From: Turritopsis dohrnii
Lineage: Eukaryota > Cnidaria > Hydrozoa > Anthoathecata > Oceaniidae
Direction: 5' to 3'
Assembly: GCA_027922465.2 (NCBI GenBank)
Contig: BQMF02000664.1
Location: 62,001 to 126,000, forward strand
Length of the DNA stretch: 64,000 nucleotides
The position numbers and the translations under genes are program-made. Below are positions 1-10,900 of this stretch, in pieces. Position 1 is the first letter of the stretch; the number at the start of each line of letters is the position of its first letter. The notes under the pieces were generated by a model. The model was not told the origin of the DNA. It saw only the letters and a program-made list of their open reading frames with translations, and searched no databases.

Positions 1-360
1 ATTTTTGGGTTGGCAAAAATCCTAAGTTATCGGGTGCAAAACATAAGTAAAAGATGGTGTTACTTATGTTAACTTTGTATGGTGCAAGGTTTTTGCTCGG
101 AATGAAGCTGTTATTCGAGTAGATAAAGCCTGCAAGGGAGAGGTAGTAGAGGCAATGTGTCAAGAACATTGTTTTCAATGGTGGAATATGATGGTTTTAA
201 GTTCACCTCTTTTTTCCATTTCTTCAACTTGCTTTTAGAAACACCAATTAGCTCTGCGATCGTAGTATCGTAAAAATTCTTAATGTTCTTATCGCTTATC
301 ATCTTGAATAAAAAAGGCAAACCAGTCTGACTGAAATTAGTGGTATATTACCAAACTTTT
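1..360. other. 5' flank, no firm feature
   Basis: No gene is recognised. A 69-codon reading frame on the minus strand (320-111) contains a helix-turn-helix-like stretch (IAELIGVSKSKLKKWKKEV), but it is isolated, has no neighbouring coding context and may be chance or a scrap of a transposase DNA-binding domain. If CAB39 has an untranslated first exon, as vertebrate CAB39 does, this region is either upstream of it or inside a 5'UTR intron. Confidence 0.3.
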
Positions 361-399
361 CGTCTTCGAGGAATGGGGGTAGTGGCGAAAGGAAAGTCA

Positions 400-1735
400 G
401 TCAGAACCCCTAGGATTGTACATTATGAGTGTACTTTCCTAGTACAGGCATTCTTCGAGGCGTGCGGTTGTTCGCACGCCTGTTTTTTATATGTGGCGTG
501 CGATCGACTGCACGCCTGAAATTTTGTATGTTTGCCTAATCTTTTACAAACAAGTGGGGGACGTTTAAACTTGTGAACCCCAAACACAAGGACTGGTGTC
601 AATACATTTAAGGTTGACTCTCGCAGTCTTAACTTTTCTTGTCTGATAATGTTTAAACCTGAAGTCCTCTATGGCTAGAGAATAAATCTTTCAATAAGAG
701 AACTAGTGTGGTTGTCAAAGTATAAGAAACACAGACAAGCAATCTGTTCGCGAACGCATTTGATCGTACATGTAATTAACAATTATGAAGGAAAATCGCG
801 CTTTCATAATCTTTGATCTTTTGAGAAAAGAAATGAAAATTCATTCATTATCAAACATTGATCGACTGCACAACGTAAAAAAGTTTCTTCGATAACTTTT
901 GAAAAAATGATCATTCATTTTCATTCATTTTAAGACGTCACGATAGTATTCCTGCTGTCAGCTGTCTTTGAAAATATTTAAGCATGAGAAGATGAAAAGT
1001 TTACGTGCTTCATTCAAAAAAATATCTATAAGCAAAAACAGTTGACAATTTCTGTTTCAATATTGCGAAACATGCTGCAACGTGATACGATATAAATTGA
1101 TAAACACGTTTTCGAATGTAAATTTCATATTCGACTTTTTTAATAACACATGGAAGAAATTATGTATCTCTTTTCGTCGTGGTCGATAACGTCATCAAAA
1201 ACTTCTTTTCAAGAAGATTAATAGAAAAACTTTTTTCATGAACAAGATTAGTTAAAGCCTTTTTGATATGCAACTGGTACTTTAAAGTTAACAAATATTT
1301 AAATAAATTCCGCTGCGTCTAGACAGTGCCAGCTCTTTTTTTACGTTACAAGAATGAATGTATATAATCTTTTTAAGCTTCGCACTCCATCACACGCCTA
1401 AAAATTAGATGGCGTGCGATGATCGCCATATTTTTGAAGTTTTAAATTCAGGTGTGGGGTAGTCGCGCGTCGCCCTTTTTATTCCTGACAAGGCCTGTAG
1501 TACAAGCAAATCGGCTGATTCCGTTATGGAAGTAGGTAGAGGAAGTTTGGAACTTTCTAAGGGTGCCGAACATAATTTTTGTAGTTGTCTGAATGTTTGA
1601 AAAGACCTAAGTAGTTCTTATTTTTGACGAGAGTGTTTATCGCAAAATTCAAAAATCGCACGCGTCAAAATTGATTTACGAGAGCGATTTGCCTAAATTT
1701 TTGCGATATTTTATTTATCAGATCTTTTCTTAACC
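400..1735 (-). repeat. Degenerate fragment of the 27359-28961 TA-type DNA element, split by an insertion
   Basis: Bases 400-440 and 1498-1735 match, in reverse complement, the internal part of the TA-duplicating element at about 27600-27890. The shared block includes the segment reading [16 protein letters not shown] in one frame and the AT-rich stretch after GCCTAAATTTT. The two halves are separated by the CAGGC-ended element at 445-1497. A third, shorter and more diverged piece lies at 23845-23930. No terminal repeats remain here, so this is an old truncated copy. Confidence 0.7.
445..1497. mobile_element. CAGGC-ended non-autonomous DNA element (family D) with GGCGTGCGATCGCACGCC arrays
   Basis: The element begins CAGGC and ends GCCTG and is flanked by TAGTA at 440-444 and 1498-1502. 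The empty site is visible in a related repeat near 27820-27840, where CTTTCCTAGTACAAGC is uninterrupted, so the boundaries and the 5-bp duplication are well supported. Both ends carry GC-rich words (GGCGTGCGG, GGCGTGCGATCG) that form imperfect palindromes. The interior is AT-rich, non-coding, and contains a shared module around 546-590 (GGGGGACGTTTAAACTTGTG then AACCCC). Shorter D relatives lie at 24536-24610, 33165-33240, 44630-44670 and 54235-54300. No transposase is present. Confidence 0.75.
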
Positions 1736-1870
1736 TTACCAATGTAACTGGTACCTTTGGAATATATGATGCCCATAATATTTTTCCAATGTTATATCTG
1801 TCTTTTCTCTTAAGATTTCAAAGTATTATGTGAAAAGTTAATTCTGAATTTTTTATTTATTATTGATAGG

Positions 1871-1986
1871 CTTACAAGATGCCACTTTTTGGGTCATCAA
1901 AGAAGAGTCCACAAGATATTGGCAAGAATTTGGAAGAATCATTAGTCATACTACAGAATGATACATCAGGAAAAAGATCCGAAAAG
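1871..1986 (+). CDS. CAB39: CAB39 exon with start codon (residues 1-36)
   Basis: ATG at 1879 opens 36 codons ending in GKRSEK just before a GT donor at 1987-1988 (phase 0). An AG preceded by an AT-rich tract at 1869-1870 could be the acceptor of a 5'UTR intron, leaving eight untranslated bases before ATG, so the first exon is probably upstream of this point. The ATG is chosen because the MPxFG...K.P.DI..NL start is the conserved MO25 N terminus. Confidence 0.93.
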
Positions 1987-4900
1987 GTTGTGTATTACCA
2001 CATGATTTCACTTATATCTATTAAGACCTGTAAATTCTAATATGTATGGTTTGCTTTCTTTGCTTATTACCACAAGTGCTTATTTTATTTACCGTAACAT
2101 GGGAACATAATATTAATACTCTAGAAATTCTCTTAATAACACTCTTAGGAATTCTAGAAATATTCTTGAATAGTTTTGGAAAACAACTCCTTTTAAGTTC
2201 TGAAAAAAGGCCTGGTAGTAGGTGCCACTAAGTCATGGAAAAGACTTTTGTGTACACAGATGTGTTACAAGCAAATCTTTTGTTGTTTCTGATTCCTATC
2301 GTGATTTAGATAAAAAATTACATAGGTGCCCAAAACATTTTGCCCAGAGGGTCATGTGAGATGAGGTCAGTTGTTGCCATAGTGATATTTTTTTATTCAA
2401 AAAATGTAAAAAAATTTGTATACCAATCCAAAGACTAAACAAAATACTTTCAAAATGGTAGAGAAACTCTGTATGTTCAAAATTTGTGGTTACGGAAATG
2501 TTTACAATTCATTATCTTGGCAGAACCGGGTGTAAAACATTAAAAAAGTAATGAGATTTAGACAAACTCAAGTTTTAATTAAGCTTATCTTCATATCTTG
2601 CATAATAATAATAAAGACAAAGTCTAGAAACCCATTAAGTACAATGCATTATATGAAATATCAGTTATGTGATATAAACTCCTTAATAAACCACCAAAGC
2701 TTACCCCTATCTCAAACCCAAAATGTAACGTTTGACTAATTTTAGTGTTGCAAAGCGATAATCTTTGTAGCAAAAACACTTAAAAGATGAAAAATATGTA
2801 GTCCTAGCTGAAAAAACTAAAGAAAGTGATAAAATTCATCTGTTCATCATCATTGTCCTTGTCTTCGTCCTTGCTATCAGATACTGTACCACATTAGGTT
2901 TTCAAGTTATCACATGTGTCAGGACATCTACACAGTGCAAACCAACTTGTTATTTCTGCAAGAGCAACAAGATGCCCTACCGGGCAGAAGTATTCCTGCA
3001 GATGACTGTAAGACTTTCTAGAAAGATTTCAGAAAGAACTGATATTAGTTCACGCTTTAAAAAGATATGCATAATGCAGAATGATGTTGCGGTATTTTAC
3101 ATTTTACCTTTTAACAACGATAACAATTAAACTTTGTTGTCTCATATAAAACTTCAGTCTCGCTTCAATTTAGAGATTTTTTAAAAAAGATTTTAATTCA
3201 AAGTTGTATTCCCTAAAGAATCTTCAAGAAGTAATTAAGTAATAAAAAGAAAAGTCTGTGCTTAAAAAGTAATAACTTCGAATTCATTTAATTACATTCC
3301 CGAGAGCATCATAAAAGTTAAGAGACTTTGAAAAATTTTGCCGGAGATCAAGCTTAAAAAGGAACACCGTCTGTTTAAAAATCCATTAGAGAACACTCTT
3401 CCGTGGACGTTTCAAAATACTCCTTTTAAAACTATACAGTATGAAAATCTTTATGTTGTTTGTACCTGAACTTCATAATAAAAAACTTTTACTTGGCCTT
3501 GCGAAATAATAAAAATATCTGTTTTCCTTTTTATCGTCAGCTTGATAGTATACAAATTTTAGAATCATACAATATTTTAAATTCGACTAGTCAATTAAAA
3601 AAGTGGTCATCTATTGATTAACAAAATGGGTATAAGCTGATGAGGAAGATGAGCTGTGCTTCAAGATTCCAGAGCTTTATAAAAACAGGATAGCTTACCT
3701 AGGAACATGAAATAGAAAATTGTATTATATTTAGAAAAAGACTAATAGAAACCTTACGCATTTTTTTAAATCGATGTAAGCATACCGTTTTTGTAGTCGT
3801 TCATATCTGATTTGAAGCATCAAAAACTGCTTATTTATCACGAATAACTACTAAAAGTATTAATTTCACGTAGATTATCAGTTTGGATCATAAATGTTCT
3901 TGATTCTTTTAAGTTTGACAGCCGTATAACCTCTTCTATATTCATATATTCAACCAAGAAATTTTCTCAGATCTACGCATGCTTCTTCGCTTCCATTTTT
4001 AAAACAACTACGGAAAACGTAAGAACGTTGCATAAGACTCACGTGAAAAACTTTTCTACCTTGGCATCTGCGATTTAGCCATATGTCAACTATTCCTTTC
4101 AGTAGAGCTTATATTATACACCTTTAGAGTCTTTTCAAGCAAATTACTTGCACACAATGAATGTAGTGTGAGTTAAGATATTTAAAGCATAGAAAAAATG
4201 TAAGTTTGGAACTTAGAGGATTTGACTGACTATTTCCCATCGACAAAAATTGGTCTAGGTTTAGACAGTAAAAAAACAAAAAACAAAAAAAACACGAACG
4301 GTTTCAAAGTATTCCTTGCTTACGCAGGAATACAATGATAAGTGTTACAGCTCGTCTTACAGGAACATATACTCAATTCTATTAGCCCTGTAGCTGCTGG
4401 TAAATCATCTGTCAATATTGGGACTAAAGCATCGATTTCAAATTCCCATCCATAACCAGTGGAATCAGAAAGATTTTGAAAATGTTTACAACATCTTTTT
4501 AAAACCAAGGTGACATGTTGTCCACGAAAAATACAATATTTTAGCGCTGCAAGTGTTGGAGGAAGCTTTGAAATTTCATTGGATAAACCTACTATACAAT
4601 AACCATTCTAAGTGTGGAATACCTTTGGCTTTTAAATTTGGTAAAGAAGGTCGAGAGCTATATACAAATCATATATAAGATATCCATATATACAACTAAT
4701 ATTATATAAAGCAGTGAATCACTGATGTGGGCTCCCGTAACAGCACATCACAAATCTTTCCAATCCTGAAAAGAAAAATCATTTTAGTAATCGATTATAA
4801 AAGACACTACAGTAGTACCAACTGGTTGAAAGCAATTTTCTACAGAATGTTTGGAAAAAATTGAGTTAAACGCCTTAATGTTGAACACATAAGGTAATTC

Positions 4901-7900
4901 AAAACCTTACCATCCAGGAGTTTGAGATTTAGTTAAGGTTTCGCTTTCACCAATGACAGAAAGGCAGGGATTTTTCCAAGCACTTTTGGTTACTACCGTT
5001 TTGTCAGAGGAAGATTGAGTTTTGAAGTCCAGCGTAGTAGCAAAGTCCGCCGAAGCTCCGCGATTTTAGCGATTTCAACGTCATCAAATTACGTTGATCT
5101 TACTTTTTATAATTGTGTAAAAAAACTTCACTCAGCTTTGCGGTGAAACGTCTTTATATCGGTGATTCCGAAACATCTCAAAACTCATCCGTCACAAACG
5201 TGATATCTCCTCCATTTTAAGTAAATTTTTCTTCATGAGTAACGGAGATGCATTTTGCCAATGGGATGTTAACGAGCCTCAGAGTCAATCTTTTTAAAGA
5301 AAAGTTCCAATAGACCTTTTTCAGAATTTACGTCACAGCAGATCTTGCCTCGTTTCTAAGGTTTTTAATTACTTACGTAATTAAGAATCATAAAAAAAGT
5401 TTGTGTAAGGTTTCCTCTCGAGTATCATTTCTTTTCAAGAACAACACAAATGCCACTATTATTTGGGTTGAAAGTGAGGCAAGATCTGCTCTGACGTATT
5501 TTCCGAAAAGGTCTATTCTAAGTTTTATCACATCATGAATATTTCTCGCACACTAAGGAAAAACGACAGTAGCATTTTTAAAATTTACACTTGTTGCAAT
5601 GCGAAAAATGTTCATGAAACTAATCCTTTGAAACCAAGCGACAGGTGATTTTTCTTTGCTTGCTCTTTGTATCATTGGCTCGGAGCCAAAGTTGCATTAC
5701 TTCTTTGAAATCCTCGTTGCTCATTTGCCGGAACTTGCATATCCTCATACAATGACTTAGATTTTGTTGCAACAATCTATTCCGCAGCTGTGTACAAATA
5801 AGTTTCATGAGGCTGAATGATCGTTCAACTTCAGCTGTAGACGGCGGAATCAGTGCAGCAAATGTTAACATGACCGTGATGTCGGGATGTCGGATAGACG
5901 CAGTATTCAATATCCATTGAGGTAACATGACTTCGAATGAATAAACTTGTGATTTTTCTGATAAAGCAATATCTTTTTCACATAGTTTAATTTTCTTGTT
6001 GAAAATCAAGACTTTTCTTTTGCTTAAAAGGGATCCCAGTGAAGCTTTTTCTGACTTTAAACTTGACAAGCGTTGCTTCAAATTGGCTAAATCATTCCTT
6101 TGCTTCTTCTCCCATTGAACACGGGACTTAAATGTAAATAATTTGAAGGCAGAGTACTGGTGTTTTAAGGCTACCCCATTTATCATCGGAGGGCTTATTC
6201 CATTGGTAATTGGTGCTGGTTCACCGTAGTAAGATGCCAGCGCATCTACTTCTTCAATTCCATGATCAACAAGTTCTTCTGCGGTGCTAGGAAACGTCAT
6301 GGGATCTAGCGCTGCAAACCCTTTCAAATGAATTGGGATTTCAAAAGCTACCTCAATTTCCTCAATCAAAGATGATAAGAACGGTTTAACCGTTCTTGTG
6401 ATGAACTCGTCCACTTTAAACTCATTATAGGATCTTCTCTGATACCTTGCTCCAGCAGACTGTTTAGAAATATCAAGAAAGCTTTCGATACGATCAAAAT
6501 ACCAGCCAGCTGGTTCACGAGGATTTTCAGCTTTCCCTTTTAAGATGGCTATGAGTTTTTTAACTTCATGAGATAATTGAAGAAAGTTCAATCTAGCAGC
6601 TTGCAGGTATGTTTGCAAGCCGTTAGTGCTTTGCAAAACATCTGTTAAGAAGCATAGCATTGCAATAGATCGATGGTTAATTAATTCATCTCTGAGTCCA
6701 CTAATAGCAGGCTCTAATTTCCGAAGATATATTGCCTCCAGGGCAGCAACCAAGGGCTCAAATCGATCCAATACTCTTTTTGCAGCGTTTCCGTGACTTA
6801 ACCAACGTGTAACTGCGGCCTTAATCAGTTTAAGTGATGGCAAGTCATATGCTGCTTGGACTTCTTCAAAGATTGTTTGACGTACAGTGCTGTTCTTTAG
6901 AAGCAGGTATAAATTCAAAAGAAGACCATCGAACTTTCGAAAATCTTCGAACTGCGGTATTAAGTGTGAGAAACATAAGGCCAGACGGTGATTCCTGCAA
7001 TGTACATACACAAAATGTGGAGTAGACTTCTCAAAGTGTGTTCGAACCCCGGCGTGTTCCCCTGCCATTGTGGAACACCCATCCATGCCTGCAAATCTGA
7101 CATGCGAGAGATCTATATCTTCTTGCATGAGAAATTCATGAACAGTTGTGAAGATAGTATCAGCATCACAGCGACGCAAATGCAACAAATCTAAGAAATG
7201 ATTTGTTACTATACCATCCTCAACAATACGAGCTATGAGTGATAATTCCGCTCTGTTGGCCTCATCAGTTGACTCATCTAACATTAAAGTCATGTGCTCA
7301 CAGTTTTTGACTTTTTCCATGGTCTTACCACGCATCCAGTCACTAATTACTTTCACGAAGTCTGTTACAGTGTTTGTTGAAAGGTACGTTGCATTTTTAT
7401 GTGATTCACAATATTTTAAGTATTGACTTAACACCTGATCCTGAAGTCCAGAACCAATGAAACGTACGAAATCTTCGTAATTGTAGGTATGTGACCAGTG
7501 TTTTTGAACCATGAAGACCACAATTTTCAATAGCTTCAATATTGCTTCTTCTGTTACCTCTGACTCTTTTTGCGCTTTCGCATTCTCAATTTCCTTTAAG
7601 GACTCCAATGTGTGTTGTGTCTTATATCCTAACAAGAACAAAAATAATAAAGAGGCCCAATCCAATCGGTGTGTCAAGGAACATTGCTATGGGACAAAGA
7701 CACCCCTTAAAGCTACTCATAACTCTTTGAAAAAAGTTTTACCTTCATAAAGAGCTGTTGCACTTTTATGCTTTTCAGATTCTTGATGACCACGCAAAAA
7801 ACCGGGTGGGATGATCTGTCAGACTTTTTACAGCCTCCTTTGCGAACTTTTCACGTGAAGTACCTCCTGACGTGGTTACCATTGATGAAAACATTTCACA

Positions 7901-10900
7901 AACTTTACATTTATAGCCTGATTCCACGGGATGATAATAAAGCCAGGGAAAAAGCTTCACATATTTTTCCAAGTTTAAATTTCCACTACATGCTGAGAGC
8001 TTGGGAAGTTCCTGATTAGTTTCTGAATCACTTGACGATGACGAGCTGAGTAACGAAAAAAGGGCATGTATGAAAAGCCATATTATTTATTTCATTACAA
8101 AAAAACGCAAGTAAACAAGTAAAAAAGAACCAAAAAAACCCGTGTTTTTCATTTATTTAAAAATATTTTATCTACCTGATTTGATCCCCTGAAGTACTTG
8201 GGTTGAAGTTTATGTCCTCCATTTCATTCGAACTGTCTAAAGGGCATAAATGACATGGTAAGTATCATTCAAAGCAATAACCTAAGAAACATTTTTTTAA
8301 AAAAACAAGGAGTGATTACTACTTACCATCATCAAAAATTTGACTAATGTTTCTCACTGGATGCTCCTCCGTCCCACTGACATTGGCATCACTTAAATCT
8401 ACATAAAAATATGACATTTTATTCCTAATGCTATTTGGGCTGAAGAAATTGTGATTGTGGGAGAATGGAAGTGAACTTGTGTCAAGTAATAACTACCGTC
8501 GTTGGTAAATTCACGATCACGTTCGGATTGAGAAGGAAAGCTTGACGAGGGTAATGTGTCTTCGTTGACAACGGCAACTTCTTCAAAAAAAAATACAAAA
8601 CAGCCCAAGTGAGTGCAAAATGAACTGTACCCAGCCGGCAAACCAACAGCATTTTAAAATGCTTACTTCGCATAAAATATCTTACCAGAATCTTGCTGTG
8701 CTCTTAACTTATCAAAATAAGTCAACGGTCGTTTTTCTTGGGCTACTAACTTTTTTTTTCGGCCCCCGATTCCAACGCGACTAGTTGTATAACTTTTTCT
8801 TTGGCTGGGATAGTTATGTTTTTTTCCCATTTGATTTGGTTTTCCCATGACAGCAAATTCTTCGTATTTTCTCTCATCAAAATTGATAGCGAAATGGAAC
8901 TGACGCAGAAAAACGCATGCGAACAACGTTCCATCGAAGTACGTCCCATCGAACAAAAAAGAACACGGGACCCTGGTTTTTCTGAACTGTTAGATTATTT
9001 TGAGAGATTACCTTCGCCATAGTGTGTTTAAAGGGGTTCAATTCTCTTTGTTTTTTTTAAAAAATTGTCACAAATTGTTTATGTGAAAAGGAAGCAAAAA
9101 AATGAAACAAAGAAAACGATCACTGATTGATGAGTACAAAATGTGTTTGTAGAAACCATGTATTAAAAGATATTTCACTATTAATAAATTAGCCACGTCT
9201 GTCTGCTACAAAATTCAAAGCATTTTTGTTTTTAAATGAATGAGATTTTTCTTCTTCAACTTTGCTGTCTGCAGTAGAGCTAAAGAACAAAATGACCTGC
9301 AGCAGACGTCAATCATTTGGTTCACTCTTTTAAAACACGTTTTTAAGTGTTGTGTATTGTGCAATAAAGAGTTAAAGAATGTTTTAATGTTAAAAACAGC
9401 GTTTTAAAGGAATTGTAAAAATCGCCAGTGAATGATTGAGTTTCGAAACTCAATTCAAGATTGAGTTTTAACTACCGGTAAACGGTAGTTGGAAAGTGCT
9501 TGGAAAAATCCCTGAAAGGGAATCTAGTTTCTTATCTGATGCCGACTCGAACATACTCCACCATTTCAATTTTGATTTCCCTTGAAACCGCCCGATCTGA
9601 TCACAGCCTGTGAATACATGAAAGGCTTTGACAAATTTGTCACCAATTGACTCATAGCATTCTCTGTGATACATTAATGAATTATTTGATATTTACATAA
9701 AAGTATATACCTTAAAATGGTTGGTTTTCATTTGGTGTCATATATTTTGAATTTGCTTCCAAATGAACCTGCTAAACAGACACAAATGCATTCAGTTACA
9801 TGTCTATTAAACTGAGTCTTTACCTGATAGGATATTTCTTGCTTTTTCTTCTTGACCTGGTCCGAAACACTGTATCAGGGTGTTAGGTAGAAATTCTGAA
9901 TTGTAGGCATTAGGCCTCAATTGGGAATTTGCAAAATGGAACAGGGGTTTCAATTTTGCTATTTTCCACATTCATAGGGGTCAAGGATGTCTAAATTTAC
10001 AATGTTTTTTCTTAGTATTTGTGACTTAAAAAGTATGAAAACAACAGGATTTTCTTCAACAAAACTGAACTTTAAAGCTTAAAACAAAAAGACACTACAG
10101 CTAACAAGCATGGAAATTTGTTGTGTCTCATGAGAAACGGATTATCGTTGTTTAACATTTACGGAAAACGACGGAACATAAAATCGTTGCAGCAGATGTA
10201 GATTTATGGTAAGGATGTCGTAATAACGATAACGCTAACGAAATAAAACAACATTGTAAAGGGAACTGCTTTTATATTCACTGAATAACACGAAAACGAG
10301 TCCTCCTGGTACCACTTATGTTTTCATATTCTTTCGTTAGGAGAACAAGTGAATTCATATAACGAAGGAAATTTCTAAATTATCTTAGCAACGATGGTTG
10401 TGGTTAAATTTAATAAACCTAAGTTATGCTTCATTGTCAATTGACTGCATGAAAACTAATATAATAAGTTGGGCATGTTCTGGTTCATATGAATAGTTGA
10501 GCATGTTTTTTACATGTGCGATTAAAAGCGCATCTTGCCTCAACTTGCCTCATAATGAGAAGACTGGGTTATGGCTAAATCACAAATAATTTGAGAACTG
10601 CAAATTTTGTGATGTAATATTTTGAATTATGTGACGGCATAATTCCTGCAATTAAAAGTTAATAAATGTTTTAAAGAAAGTGGCTCTTTAATCCTTGATA
10701 AGGTGATACGGAGACTATACTTAAGACTTTCAATTCATGTAATATCGGAAAGATTTTCGTTTAATCACTTTCACTACAAGAGAAATAAATCCCTATCATG
10801 TTTTCTTTTCAAGAAAGTGATAAAAGAATCAACATACCTAGTGTTTTTTATAACGAAGCCGAAACGCATGTTAGTGATGAGTTTCAGCCGATGTTTCAAA

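Noticed and set aside
1498..1735. Conserved CAB39 promoter or regulatory block upstream of exon 1
   Set aside because: The conserved block is a fragment of the TA-type transposon seen at 27600-27890, so its conservation reflects repeat ancestry.
6834..7426. Several plus-strand frames of 60-70 codons
   Set aside because: They lie opposite the hAT transposase exon and are shadows of it.
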